Positions 24,778 to 33,689 of a stretch of 64,000 nt of DNA are shown here, one piece after another (position 1 is the first letter of the stretch; each line of letters opens with the position of its first letter). A program made the position numbers and the translations under genes. The DNA lies in assembly GCA_008363385.1 (NCBI GenBank), contig RHKY01000017.1:62001-126000 (forward strand), read 5' to 3'. Source of the DNA: Acidobacteriota bacterium (lineage in GTDB: Bacteria; Acidobacteriota; Thermoanaerobaculia; UBA5066). Below the pieces are notes generated by a model. The model did no database searches, was not told the origin of the DNA, and saw nothing but the letters and a program-made list of their open reading frames with translations.

Positions 24778-26004
24778 GTGAAGAACCGAGCCTTCCCGAC
24801 CCTGCCCCTGGCCCTCGCCCTCCTGCTCTGGCTCCCGGCTCCCGGAGCCGCCGCCGCGGATTCCAAGGGGTTCCTCTACGGCACCGTGTCGACGACGAGC
24901 GGCGCCACGTACGAGGGGCGCCTCCGCTGGGGGAAGGAGGAGGCCTTCTGGACCGACCACTTCAACGCGAGCAAGGCCTCCCGCCCGCTGGCGCGCGAGA
25001 TCCCCAGGGAGCACCAGGAAGGCGAGCAGACGCTCCGCGTCCTCGGCAGGAGCCTCGGGATGCGGTGGGACGAGGGCCCGACCCGGCAGCTCGTCGTCCG
25101 CTTCGGGGACCTCAGGTCCATCCTCCCCGAGGGCTCCGACGAGGCGAAGCTCGTCCTCAAGAGCGGCGCCACGGTCGAGGCCGACGGCGGGTCGAACGAC
25201 CTCGGCGGGCGCGTCACCGTGTGGGACCGCACGATCGGCGAGGTGAAGCTCGACTGGGAGCGGATCCGGCGGATCGACTTCAAGCCGGCTCCCGCGGACC
25301 TCCCCGGCCTGCCCGGCCGCCTCTTCGGGACCGTCCGGACGACGTCGGAGACGCTCCGGGGCTTCGTCCAGTGGGACAAGGAGGAGTGCCTGACGACCGA
25401 CCTCCTCGACGGCGAGACCGAGGACGGCAAGCTGGCCGTCGAGATGGGGAAGATCCGGTCGATCGAGCGTCGCGGGAGGAGCTCCTCGTCGGTCACGCTG
25501 AAGGACGGGCGGACGCTCGTCCTCCGCGGCACGAATGACGTGGACGGAGACAACCGCGGAATCTTCGTCGACGACCCGCGCTTCGGACGGGTGCTCGTGC
25601 CGTGGCGGGCGTTCGACCGGGTGGACTTCGAGGAGGCCGGCTCCGGGCCCGGGTACGACGACTTCCCCGCCCTCGGGCCTCTGGAGGGGAAGGTGACGAC
25701 ACGCGCCGGCGCAGTCCACTCGGGACGGGTCGTCTTCGACGCCGACGAGAGCGAGGGGTGGGAGACGCTGGACGGGACGAGCTCCCGTCTCGAGTACTCG
25801 ATCCCGTTCTGGATGGTCGCGTCGGTCTCCCCGGCCGGCTCGACCGGGGCGAGGGTCGTCCTGAAGGGCCGCAGCGAGGAGCTGAAGCTGGAGGAGTCGA
25901 CCGACGTCACCCCGGCCAACGCGGGGGTCTTCGTCCTGGAAGGGACGGCGAAGAGGACCTACGTCCCCTGGAAGGACGTCGCGCGGATCGACTTCTCGCG
26001 CTGA
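24778..26004 (+). CDS. secreted protein with three tandem repeats, ECF operon
   Basis: 408 residues from GTG 24778, after AAGGAG. Signal peptide at 1-28 (LALALLLWLPAPGAAAA). The mature protein is three copies of an approximately 105-135 residue unit at 33-168, 182-284 and 302-407. Each begins GxVxTTSxxxxGxxxWD, continues with a WTD/LTTDLLDG or WETLDG segment and a line of the type VTLKDGRTLVLRG followed by xNDVxxxNxG, and closes with VPWxxxxRIDF. This looks like a beta-barrel or beta-sandwich repeat of no named family that I recognise. The placement directly behind the sigma and anti-sigma genes suggests that it is the sensed or regulated envelope component. No enzyme motif. Confidence 0.8.
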   Translation: MKNRAFPTLPLALALLLWLPAPGAAAADSKGFLYGTVSTTSGATYEGRLRWGKEEAFWTDHFNASKASRPLAREIPREHQEGEQTLRVLGRSLGMRWDEGPTRQLVVRFGDLRSILPEGSDEAKLVLKSGATVEADGGSNDLGGRVTVWDRTIGEVKLDWERIRRIDFKPAPADLPGLPGRLFGTVRTTSETLRGFVQWDKEECLTTDLLDGETEDGKLAVEMGKIRSIERRGRSSSSVTLKDGRTLVLRGTNDVDGDNRGIFVDDPRFGRVLVPWRAFDRVDFEEAGSGPGYDDFPALGPLEGKVTTRAGAVHSGRVVFDADESEGWETLDGTSSRLEYSIPFWMVASVSPAGSTGARVVLKGRSEELKLEESTDVTPANAGVFVLEGTAKRTYVPWKDVARIDFSR

Positions 26005-26029
26005 GCCGCTCCCCGTCGGGCGATCAGGC

Positions 26030-26035
26030 GACAAT
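26030..26035 (+). promoter_or_regulatory. -10-like GACAAT eight bases before ATG
   Basis: GACAAT, eight bases (CGGGGCGG), then ATG 26044, with no proper Shine-Dalgarno spacing. Same layout as at 17397. Confidence 0.42.
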
Positions 26036-26043
26036 CGGGGCGG

Positions 26044-27834
26044 ATGGCCTCCCGCCTCAGCCGGCCCGCGCTCCTCCTCCTCCCCGCCCTCCTCGCCCTC
26101 CTCCCGGGCTGCTCGCTCGTCTTGGGGACCGAGAGCTCCAAGCGCAAGAACGTCACGGGCGACATCCTCCGGAACGTCACGAAGGAGTCCGGCGTGAAGT
26201 TCCGGTTCAAGGGGGACTTCTTCGACGGCAAGCTGATCCCGACGATGGGGGGCGGCGCCTGCCTGGCCGACTACGACGGCGACGGCTGGCTCGACCTCTT
26301 CCTCGTCCAGCAGGTCAAGAGCGCCAAGAAGTACCGGAAGGCCGGGCACACGCAGCCGCTCGACTTCTGCTCGCGCCTCTTCAGGAACCGCGGGAACGGG
26401 ACGTTCGAGGACGTCACGGAGCGCTCCGGCATCCGCGCCTGCAACTGGGGAGTCTCGGGGATCTGGGCCGACCTGGACAATGACGGCGACCCGGACCTCG
26501 TCGTCGGCAACGCCGGCGAGCCGAACACCGTCTGGAAGAACGAGGGGAACGGCACGTTCGCGCTCGCCCCGGAGACGGGCCTCGAGAGCGGGAAGTTCTC
26601 GATCGGCATCGCGCCCCTCGACGCCGACGGGGACGGCGACGTGGACGTCTACGTCGGCCACTACCTCGAGACCGACCCGGACCGGGAGTCGAAGACGAAG
26701 GCGACCGCCTTCATGACGCCCGACGAGTACGACGGGCAGGACAACCTCTTCGCTCTCTGGGTCGCGCCGTGGAAGTGGCGGGACGCCACGGCCGAGTCGG
26801 GCGCCGCGGACCCGGGCTCGAAGACGATCGGCGCCGTGGCCCTCGACTACGACTCGGACGGGAGGACCGACCTCTACCTCTCGAACGACCAGTGGCGGAA
26901 CACGCTCTTCCACAACGAGAGCGAGGGGGGCGCCGTCCGGTTCCGGGACGTCTCGGAGGAGACGGGCACGGGCTACCCGCAGGAGGGGCCGACCGCGTTC
27001 GGCCGGAAGACCCGGAGCGGGATGGGGCTCGTGGCGACGGACCTGGACGGCGACGAGAGGACGGACCTCCTGATCACGAACTTCGGCGGCGAGCCCAACT
27101 CGCTCTACCGGAACGTGGAGGGCGAGGTCTTCGAGCAGTCCGAGCGCTCTGCCTTCGGCGGGGACCAGGACCCCTCGATCCCGCTCGTCGGCTGGGGGAC
27201 GATCGCCCTCGACTACGACGACGACGGGCGCGAGGACCTGATGATGACGAACGGCCAGATCCTGAACCGGCTCTGGACGGTCGTCTCGCAGTTCTTCAAC
27301 CCGATCGCCAAGAACTTCGGCGTCGGCGAGAAGAGCTACGCCCAGCGCCAGCTCCTCTTCAGGAACGAGAGCGAGCCCGGGGCGCTGAAGTTCCGGGACG
27401 TCTCCGCCGAGGCCGGCGACGTGGGCCGCCTCGTCCTCGTCGGGCGCGGCATCTCGACCGGCGACCTGGACGGCGACGGGCGGCTCGACGTCGTCCTGAA
27501 CCCGATGGACAAGCCGGCGATCGTCCTGCGAAACCAGGTCGCGGGCGGCCGCTCGCTCGAGATCCTCCCCGTCGCCGGGGCAGACGGGCGCACGGTCCTC
27601 GGGACGCGCGTGACGGTCGAGACCCCCGCCCGCCGGAAGAGGAAGGACTTCCACGTCGTCCTGGCCTACGCGAGCGGCTCCTGGGCGCCGCTCCACTTCG
27701 GCCTCGGGGACGCCGAGAAGGCCCGCGTCTCGGTCCGCTGGCCCGACGGGACGGTCGAGGACCTCGGCGAGGTCCCCGCCGGGGCCTGGCGGCTGAAGCG
27801 GGGCGAGCCGCTGGCGCCGCTCCGGCGCCGCTGA
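26044..27834 (+). CDS. CRTAC1-type lipoprotein: FG-GAP plus ASPIC/UnbV
   Basis: 596 residues. The lipoprotein signal ends in LLPGC near residue 23. FG-GAP loops are DYDGDGWLDL, DLDNDGDPDL, DADGDGDVDV, DYDSDGRTDL, DLDGDERTDL, DYDDDGREDL and DLDGDGRLDV. The ASPIC/UnbV tail includes LEILPVAGADGRTVLGTRV, WAPLHFGLGDA and VRWPDGTVED. It is the closest paralog of the protein at 20644, with the N-terminal segment IPTMGGGACLADYDGDG matching MLATMGGGVAAGDFDGD there. It is separated from the ECF operon by 39 bases with its own putative promoter. Membrane-tethered on the outside; partner unknown. Confidence 0.87.
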   Translation: MASRLSRPALLLLPALLALLPGCSLVLGTESSKRKNVTGDILRNVTKESGVKFRFKGDFFDGKLIPTMGGGACLADYDGDGWLDLFLVQQVKSAKKYRKAGHTQPLDFCSRLFRNRGNGTFEDVTERSGIRACNWGVSGIWADLDNDGDPDLVVGNAGEPNTVWKNEGNGTFALAPETGLESGKFSIGIAPLDADGDGDVDVYVGHYLETDPDRESKTKATAFMTPDEYDGQDNLFALWVAPWKWRDATAESGAADPGSKTIGAVALDYDSDGRTDLYLSNDQWRNTLFHNESEGGAVRFRDVSEETGTGYPQEGPTAFGRKTRSGMGLVATDLDGDERTDLLITNFGGEPNSLYRNVEGEVFEQSERSAFGGDQDPSIPLVGWGTIALDYDDDGREDLMMTNGQILNRLWTVVSQFFNPIAKNFGVGEKSYAQRQLLFRNESEPGALKFRDVSAEAGDVGRLVLVGRGISTGDLDGDGRLDVVLNPMDKPAIVLRNQVAGGRSLEILPVAGADGRTVLGTRVTVETPARRKRKDFHVVLAYASGSWAPLHFGLGDAEKARVSVRWPDGTVEDLGEVPAGAWRLKRGEPLAPLRRR

Positions 27835-27861
27835 GCGGAGCGGCAGCGGCAGGCGGCCCCG

Positions 27862-28350
27862 TCAGGGGACCCGGACGCTCGCCGTGGCGGCGTTGTTCCC
27901 CTCGGTGCTCTCCTCGACCGCCGAGAGGACGTCCGCGGCGGCGCCGAGCAGGTAGACGCCGCTCGGCCAGGGTTTCGTCCGGGGACCGAAGACGAAGGCG
28001 CTCCCGCCGGGAGGCAGCGCCGGGGACGGGAGCCTCACGACGCCCGTGGCGCCGGGCGCGGGCGCCGGCCCGACGTCGTACGACCCCTCGAGCGCGGGGC
28101 ACGGGCCCCCTTCGACGGCCCGGCACCAGGCGCCGGCGGTGGAGGGCCCGGCCGGCGCGTCGCCTTCGTTCCGCAGGTCGACGCGGAGCCTCACGAGCCA
28201 CCCGTCGGACCGCAGCTCGCGGTGGACCTCGACGGTCACGACGAGGTCGGGTCTCGCCGGGCGCGGGGGCGGAGCGGAGGCCGCGCTGCCGGCGACGAGG
28301 ACGAGGAGCACGCCGAAGGGCGCCGGACGACGGAACGGTCTCTCCCGCAT
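27862..28350 (-). CDS. small secreted CARDB-like protein
   Basis: 162 residues. Signal peptide at 1-26 (APFGVLLVLVAGSAASAPPP). One Ig-like domain of CARDB type follows: PDLVVTVEVHRELRSDGWLV, RVDLRNEGDAPAG, LPPGGSAFVFGP and the ending VEESTEGNNAATASVRVP, where EGNN is a hallmark of this family. The start is ATG 28350 after GGGAGGAG. Convergent with the CRTAC1 gene (27 bases apart). It probably mediates adhesion or protein interaction outside the cell. The proline-rich segment RPARPD sits just after the signal peptide. Confidence 0.75.
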   Translation of the reverse strand: MRERPFRRPAPFGVLLVLVAGSAASAPPPRPARPDLVVTVEVHRELRSDGWLVRLRVDLRNEGDAPAGPSTAGAWCRAVEGGPCPALEGSYDVGPAPAPGATGVVRLPSPALPPGGSAFVFGPRTKPWPSGVYLLGAAADVLSAVEESTEGNNAATASVRVP

Positions 28351-28439
28351 CGCGGCTCTCCTCCCGTCCCGAACGTGGAGCCGGAAGGCGGCGGCGTCTC
28401 GCCGGATTCGTGAGCGATTCCTGACGGGCGGAGGACGGT

Positions 28440-30608
28440 CTACCGGAGGGGCAGGACGTAGACCTGGTTGCGGCCCGATTCCTGGACCCAGGCGAGACGG
28501 TCGCCCACCCGGTCGAAGTCGGAGACGCCCCGGCCGAACCCGCGGAGCCTCTCGGCCCTCCCGCCCGCGACCGGCACCCGGTAGAGCCCGCCGGACTCGT
28601 CCGCCCGGGCGAAGAGGACCGACGACCCGTCGAGGCTGAAGAGCGGCCCGTAGCCGTCGGGCGCCAGGCGCACGGGCGAGGCCGCCCCGGCCGGCAGGAG
28701 CCAGACTCCGTTCGTCGCGGGCGTCCCCGACCGCTGAGGGCCGCTCCAGGCGATCGCGCCGCCCGGACCGAAGCGCAGGCCGTGGTAGGCCTGTCCCCGT
28801 CCGACCTCGTCGTCCGAGCGCGCGTCGAGGTCCCGCACGACCAGGGCCTCCGAGGTCCCCGCTTCCGGACGCGCCACCGCGATCCGCCTCCCCCCGGGAG
28901 CCACCGCGAGCGACCCGGCGGCGAAGTCGAAGCGCGTCAGCTCGACGTCCGCCTGCGTCGAGACGTCCACGGCGACCACCCGGGTGGGGCCGTCCGTCGG
29001 CCCGGCGAGGAACGCCACGGTTCGCGAGCCCACCCAGCAGGGGTGGCGCACGTCGCCGGTGAAGAGCCTCGTCCGTTTCCGGGTCGCGACGTCCGTCGTG
29101 ACCAGCTCGTCCACGACGTCGGCCCGTTGCAGGACGGAGACGACGAGGCGGCCGTCGGGAGAGAGCCGCGGCCACCGGTGGTACTCGTCGTCGGTCAGGG
29201 CGCGGCCCTCGCTCTCCCCCGGCCCGTCCGCCACGAGGAGGTTGGCGAGGTCGTTCCCGTGGGCGAACGCCAGGAGGGAGCCGTCCCGCGAGACGCTGGG
29301 CGAGGAGAAGTCGCCCACGCCGAGCGTCGTCGGTTCCGGCGGGCCTCCTTCGAGCCGGACCCTCCAGAGGAGGAAGCGGCCTCCGCGCGCGCGCCCCGAG
29401 AAGACGAGCGACCGGCCGTCGGGGAGCCAGGCGAGGCCGTACATCTGCATCGGGTCGGACGTCAGCTGCCGGACCTCGCCCGAGGCGATCGACCGGCAGA
29501 GGAGGTGCCCGGCCCCGCCGTTCGGGTCGCTCGTCGTGAACGCGAGCCGGCTCGCGTCCGGGGAGAAGCGCGGGACCCATCCGGGCGAGGCCACCTCCGC
29601 CGCCTTCTCGGGGGCATCCACGGGCCCGAGGACGAGCGACGCCCGGTCGGCGAGGACCCTCGTGTACGCGACGAGCCGCCCGTCGGGCGAGAACCCGGCG
29701 CCCGTCGCCCCCTCGACCCAGAGCCGCGGCGGCCCCCCCATGCTCCCGACGCGCCAGAGGTCGGGCAGGTGGGTTCCGTCGGCCCCGGTCCGGAACCGGG
29801 AGAAGACGATCTCCCGCGAGTCGGCCGTGAAGACGGGAAGGTCGCCGCTGGCGTGGACCCGCTCGGTGAGCCTCCACGAGGTCCCGCCCTGCGAGGGCAT
29901 GACGTAGACGTCGAGCCGGTCGGGCGACTCGGGCTCGTACGAGACGTAGAGGAGGACCTTCCCGTCGGGCGAGAAGGCGGGCTTGACCGCCGTCGAGAGG
30001 CCGGACGTCAGCTGACGGAGGGGCGTGCCCGCGGCCGCCGCGGGGCGCGTCGGGGGGGGCGGCGTCCGCGGCTCGCCCCGGAACCGGCCACCCGCCTGGA
30101 CGAGCGCGAGGACCGCCGCCGCGGCAGCCGCCAGGACGACCGCCGGGACGAGGAGCCGCCTCGTTCCCGGGGTCGCCCCCGAGGTCGCCGCTGGCTCCGG
30201 CTCCGCGGCAGGCGGGACCGGCCGAAGCTCGCCGTCCCCCTCCTGCTCCAGCGGGGCGACGAACCGGAAGCCGCGCCCGTGGACGGTCCGGATCACCTCC
30301 TCGGCCGTCGCCTCCGCCACCGCCTGCCGCGCCTTCTTGACGGCGTGGAACAGGGCCGACTCGCTGACGAACCGGACCCCCCAGACCTTCTCGAGGAGCT
30401 CCTCCTTCGGGACAACCCGGTCCCGGTTCCGGACCAGGTAGAGGAGGACGTCGAGGGCCCGCGGCTCGAGCTTGAGGGGACGGCCCCCCGCGCGAAGCTC
30501 GAACGTCTCCTCGTCGAGCGCCAGGCCGAGGAAGCGGTGGATCACCGGCACTCCCGCCGGGACCGAGTATTCAGCGTGATCCTCCTCACGGGCAACCCGG
30601 ATCGTCAC
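28440..30608 (-). CDS. winged-helix regulator with membrane helix and TolB-like propeller
   Basis: Up to 722 residues. A CadC/OmpR-type winged helix lies near 25-115 (LKLEPRALDVLLYLVRNRDR, VVPKEELLEKVWG, VRTVHGRGFRFVAP). A transmembrane helix at about 148-170 (LLVPAVVLAAAAAAVLALV) follows a Pro/Ala linker. The outer part is a TolB/WD40-like propeller with repeated FSPDGKVLLYVS, FTADSREIVFS, FSPDGRLVAYT, FSPDASRLAFT, LPDGRSLVFSG and LSPDGRLVVS motifs. This one-protein layout, a DNA-binding domain inside and a propeller outside, is common in acidobacteria and is thought to sense envelope signals. The start is uncertain: GTG 30545, behind GGGAG, would give 701 residues and a more typical N-terminus. 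Confidence 0.85.
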   Translation of the reverse strand: MTIRVAREEDHAEYSVPAGVPVIHRFLGLALDEETFELRAGGRPLKLEPRALDVLLYLVRNRDRVVPKEELLEKVWGVRFVSESALFHAVKKARQAVAEATAEEVIRTVHGRGFRFVAPLEQEGDGELRPVPPAAEPEPAATSGATPGTRRLLVPAVVLAAAAAAVLALVQAGGRFRGEPRTPPPPTRPAAAAGTPLRQLTSGLSTAVKPAFSPDGKVLLYVSYEPESPDRLDVYVMPSQGGTSWRLTERVHASGDLPVFTADSREIVFSRFRTGADGTHLPDLWRVGSMGGPPRLWVEGATGAGFSPDGRLVAYTRVLADRASLVLGPVDAPEKAAEVASPGWVPRFSPDASRLAFTTSDPNGGAGHLLCRSIASGEVRQLTSDPMQMYGLAWLPDGRSLVFSGRARGGRFLLWRVRLEGGPPEPTTLGVGDFSSPSVSRDGSLLAFAHGNDLANLLVADGPGESEGRALTDDEYHRWPRLSPDGRLVVSVLQRADVVDELVTTDVATRKRTRLFTGDVRHPCWVGSRTVAFLAGPTDGPTRVVAVDVSTQADVELTRFDFAAGSLAVAPGGRRIAVARPEAGTSEALVVRDLDARSDDEVGRGQAYHGLRFGPGGAIAWSGPQRSGTPATNGVWLLPAGAASPVRLAPDGYGPLFSLDGSSVLFARADESGGLYRVPVAGGRAERLRGFGRGVSDFDRVGDRLAWVQESGRNQVYVLPLR

Positions 30609-30707
30609 CGATTCGACACGGTTCCTTCAGGAGCGGCGCAGGACTTCCAGCGCCGCCGGGACCAGATTCCCTCCGGCCGGCGTCCGCTGCCGGCCAGGAG
30701 CGACGTC

Positions 30708-31550
30708 ATGTCGATCGACATCTCCAGGAACGGGTCGCGCGACCTCGCCGACGACCGCGCCGAGGTCGTCCGGCTCGCCGCGCGCTTCGGCCTCCACGGA
30801 CCGCTCCGGCCCACCCTCGTCTTCTTCGGCGGGTACAAGGGGTCCAGACCCCGCGGGGGTCCCGGCGTCAGCCGCGAGGAGTCGCGGGAGGACGGGACGG
30901 CGGGACGCACCCCCTCCAGCGAGGCTCTCCAGGCGATCGGCCCCCTCTTCGCGCAGCCGGGACGGGTCCTGCAGTACGACCCGGTCCGGGTGCCGGCCGA
31001 GGAGAGCTCGGTCACCCTCCGGACGGCCCTCGCCGAGTTCGGCGCCGCGTGCGGCGACTTCGACCCCCGGGCACCTCTCGTCGTCTTCGGCTACAGCTCA
31101 GGGGCGTACAACGCCCTCGGCTTCTGTCTCCAGCTCGCCCGGCACTACGGCTGGTACAGCTTCCGCCGGGGCCGGCCCGGGGCGCTCGCGGGCCCGCCGA
31201 CCGAGGCCGACCGCCGCGAAGGGGGGGCGCTGCGCGTGGACCTCCTCGTCACCGTCGACGCCTCGATCGCCAGCTGGGAGCGCTGGCGGAGGAACCAGGT
31301 CTGCATGCCCCTGCCGGACGCGCCTCGACCCCTCGTGCGCCGACACCTGAACTACTTCCAGGCCACGGCGGGAGAGGACTTCCACGGCCACGAGATGCGG
31401 CACGCCGACAACCGCCGGCAGCAGGTCTGGCTCGTCGTGCCTCCGCGTCCGGACCCGATCACCCACGCCACCGCCCCGACCGCCGTCTCGGACACCGTCC
31501 GGCGAGAGGTCCGGCAGGTCCTCTCGGCCCCGGCATCCGGCGGGTTCTGA
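30708..31550 (+). CDS. alpha/beta-hydrolase-like protein
   Basis: 280 residues, cytoplasmic, start ATG 30708 after AGGAG. LRPTLVFFGGYKGS begins the fold. APLVVFGYSSGAYNALGF holds a G-x-S-x-G nucleophile elbow with the serine near residue 126. VDLLVTVDASIASW follows as the next strand with a candidate Asp. HGHEMRHADNRRQQ contains several histidines that could complete the triad. It looks lipase- or thioesterase-like, but the family is not identified. It is 17 bases upstream of a secreted beta-helix gene, so co-transcription is likely. Confidence 0.65.
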   Translation: MSIDISRNGSRDLADDRAEVVRLAARFGLHGPLRPTLVFFGGYKGSRPRGGPGVSREESREDGTAGRTPSSEALQAIGPLFAQPGRVLQYDPVRVPAEESSVTLRTALAEFGAACGDFDPRAPLVVFGYSSGAYNALGFCLQLARHYGWYSFRRGRPGALAGPPTEADRREGGALRVDLLVTVDASIASWERWRRNQVCMPLPDAPRPLVRRHLNYFQATAGEDFHGHEMRHADNRRQQVWLVVPPRPDPITHATAPTAVSDTVRREVRQVLSAPASGGF

Positions 31551-31567
31551 ATAGAGCGTCGAAAGCC

Positions 31568-33646
31568 ATGTCCAGCCCGTTGCGGACCGTCCTCCTCCTC
31601 CGGGCGCTCCTCCCCTGCGTGTCCCTGGCGGCGCTCCTCTCCGGCGGGCCGTCCGCGGCGCAGGCGACCGACCCGGTCCTCTACTTCTCCGACCTGGCGA
31701 GCGGGCCCGCCACGGGCAACGGGGACCCGTCCGGCGGAGCGGCCGCCGGGCAGGACGGGGTCGTCGTCACGGTGTGGGGACGCGGCCTCGGCTCGGTCCC
31801 GGCCGACGTCGTCGTGACCTGCGGCGGGGCGACCGCGGCTCGCGTCGTGAGGCTCGCGAACGCCGACGCCCCCGCCGACCTCTGGGCCTGGCACCGGATG
31901 CAGAAGCTGAGCTTCCAGGTCAGCCACCTCGCCGCCGCCGGCGCCGGGACGATCACGGCGACGCGGGGCGGACGGACCTCCAACCCGCTCCCGTTCACGG
32001 TCCGCGACGGGCGAGTCCTCTTCGTCCGGACGAGCGGGGACGACGCCACCGGCGACGGGAGCTACGCGAAGCCGTGGCGGACGATCCCGGCGGCGGTCGC
32101 GGCGATGCTCCCCGGGGACGTGACGTACGTGGGCGACGGCGTCGACCAGACGACGGCGTCTGCGTACGACGCCGCCGTCGCGCTCGGGGCGAGCGGGGAG
32201 CCGGGGCGGCCGAAAGCGCTCGTCGTGTCGCCGGGCGGCCGGTCGCGCGTGGGGGCAGCCGGCGTCGGACGCGCCTTCTTCGCGTACGACGGCGAGCTGG
32301 ACCGGCCGTCCTCGCACTGGGTCCTCTCGGGCTTCACCGTCACGACGCGAGAGGTCGGCCTGCAGGGCTTCGACGGCTCCCGGCTCGTCGGCAACTTCGT
32401 GACCGCGCCCGAGGGGGACGGGCTGGACGGTGCGATCGGCGTCTGGGGGTCGGACGTCGAGGTCCTCGGCAACGAGCTGACGTCCATCGGGGGGGCGCAG
32501 TCGGGGAAGCTCTACCACGCCATCTACCTGAACGGCACGCGCCGCGACGACCCGCCGCGGGCCCCGGCAGAGCGCAACCGGGAGGTGGCCTGGAACCACA
32601 TCCACGACAACCGCTGCAACCGGGGGATCAACGCCTACAGCGAGCAGGCGAACTCGGCCTTCCTCGCGGACCACCGGATCCACGACAACGCCGTCGTGAA
32701 CCAGCACGGGGACGGGATCCTCCTCGGCTCGTACGTCACCGGGCGGAACGAGATCGTGAACAACCTCGTCGTGAGGGCGGGGCTCGGCCCCGAGTGGCCC
32801 GACGACGTGTCGAGCCACGCCGGGATCCGGGTCGCCGCCGGGCACGAGGAGGCGCCGGGCACGACGGTCCTCGTCGCCCACAACACGGTCGTCGGCTGCG
32901 GTTACCCCGACGGCCCGATCCCCGACGAGAGCGGCCAGCTCTACGTCCAGCCGGAGGGGCTGCCGTACTCCTCCGTGACGATCCGGAACAACGTCGTCGT
33001 CTCGACGGGGACGCCGTACGCCGCGCCCGCCACCGGCGACCTGCCGCCGCACGCGGGAGGGAACCTCTTCTCCGGCGCGGGGACGGCCCCGTCGTGGGAC
33101 ACGTCCGCCATCGTCGCCGACCCGCGGTTCGTGGACGCGGCGGGGAACGACTTCCGGCTGGCGGAAGGGAGCCCCGCCGTCGACGCGGCGGTTCTCCTCT
33201 CGCCCCCGCTCTCTCGCGACCTCCTCGGCGTCCCGCGTCCGCAGGGGAGCGCGCCGGACATCGGCGCCTACGAGTACGCCGGCTCGGGTGGCGGCGGCTC
33301 GGCGTGCACGGCCGACGCGACGACGCTCTGCCTGAACGGCTCGCGCTTCCGGGTGACCGCCACGTACCGCGACTACGCGGGGCACGCGGGGAGCGCGCAG
33401 GCCGTTCCCCTGACGAGCGACACCGGGTACTTCTGGTTCTTCGCGCGGGAGAACGTCGAGTCGGTCGTCAAGGTCCTCGACTTCTGCTCCGTGAACGGCC
33501 GCTGGGCCGTCTACGCCACCGGCCTGACCGACGTGGAGGTCTCGCTGACGGTGACGGACACGACGTCCGGCGCCGGAAAGAGCTGGACGAACCCGCTCGG
33601 GACGCCCTTCCAGCTGATCCGAGACGCGCCGTTCTCCTGCCCCTGA
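31568..33646 (+). CDS. secreted IPT/TIG plus beta-helix protein
   Basis: 692 residues. Signal peptide at 1-31 (LLPCVSLAALLSGGPSAAQA). Residues 35-135 resemble an IPT/TIG Ig-like domain (DGVVVTVWGRGLGSVPADVV, ITATRGGRTSNPLPFTV). Residues 140-575 form a parallel beta-helix (TSGDDATGDGSYAKPWRTI, WVLSGFTVTTREV, NREVAWNHIHDNRC, NEIVNNLVVRAG, VTIRNNVVVS) ending in DIGAYEYAG. Residues 586-692 are a distinct domain (CLNGSRFRVTATYRDYAG, DTGYFWFFARENVESVVKVL, GLTDVEVSLTVTDTTSG), which I know as a frequent C-terminal module in acidobacterial secreted proteins. It is exported and likely surface-bound; possible polysaccharide lyase or adhesin, but no active site can be named. Confidence 0.82.
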   Translation: MSSPLRTVLLLRALLPCVSLAALLSGGPSAAQATDPVLYFSDLASGPATGNGDPSGGAAAGQDGVVVTVWGRGLGSVPADVVVTCGGATAARVVRLANADAPADLWAWHRMQKLSFQVSHLAAAGAGTITATRGGRTSNPLPFTVRDGRVLFVRTSGDDATGDGSYAKPWRTIPAAVAAMLPGDVTYVGDGVDQTTASAYDAAVALGASGEPGRPKALVVSPGGRSRVGAAGVGRAFFAYDGELDRPSSHWVLSGFTVTTREVGLQGFDGSRLVGNFVTAPEGDGLDGAIGVWGSDVEVLGNELTSIGGAQSGKLYHAIYLNGTRRDDPPRAPAERNREVAWNHIHDNRCNRGINAYSEQANSAFLADHRIHDNAVVNQHGDGILLGSYVTGRNEIVNNLVVRAGLGPEWPDDVSSHAGIRVAAGHEEAPGTTVLVAHNTVVGCGYPDGPIPDESGQLYVQPEGLPYSSVTIRNNVVVSTGTPYAAPATGDLPPHAGGNLFSGAGTAPSWDTSAIVADPRFVDAAGNDFRLAEGSPAVDAAVLLSPPLSRDLLGVPRPQGSAPDIGAYEYAGSGGGGSACTADATTLCLNGSRFRVTATYRDYAGHAGSAQAVPLTSDTGYFWFFARENVESVVKVLDFCSVNGRWAVYATGLTDVEVSLTVTDTTSGAGKSWTNPLGTPFQLIRDAPFSCP

Positions 33647-33676
33647 CGGCCCCTCGCGGCGGGGCGTCCCCGGCGG

Positions 33677-33682
33677 TAGAGT
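33677..33682 (+). promoter_or_regulatory. -10-like TAGAGT seven bases before ATG
   Basis: TAGAGT, seven bases (CCCGCCG), then ATG 33690, with no Shine-Dalgarno sequence. Consistent with a leaderless transcript. Confidence 0.45.
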
Positions 33683-33689
33683 CCCGCCG

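Noticed and set aside
26010-27696. Long open frame on the minus strand opposite the CRTAC1 lipoprotein gene
   Set aside because: It mirrors the plus-strand gene with its FG-GAP loops. The antisense translation is a low-complexity Asp/Arg/Val mixture without motifs.
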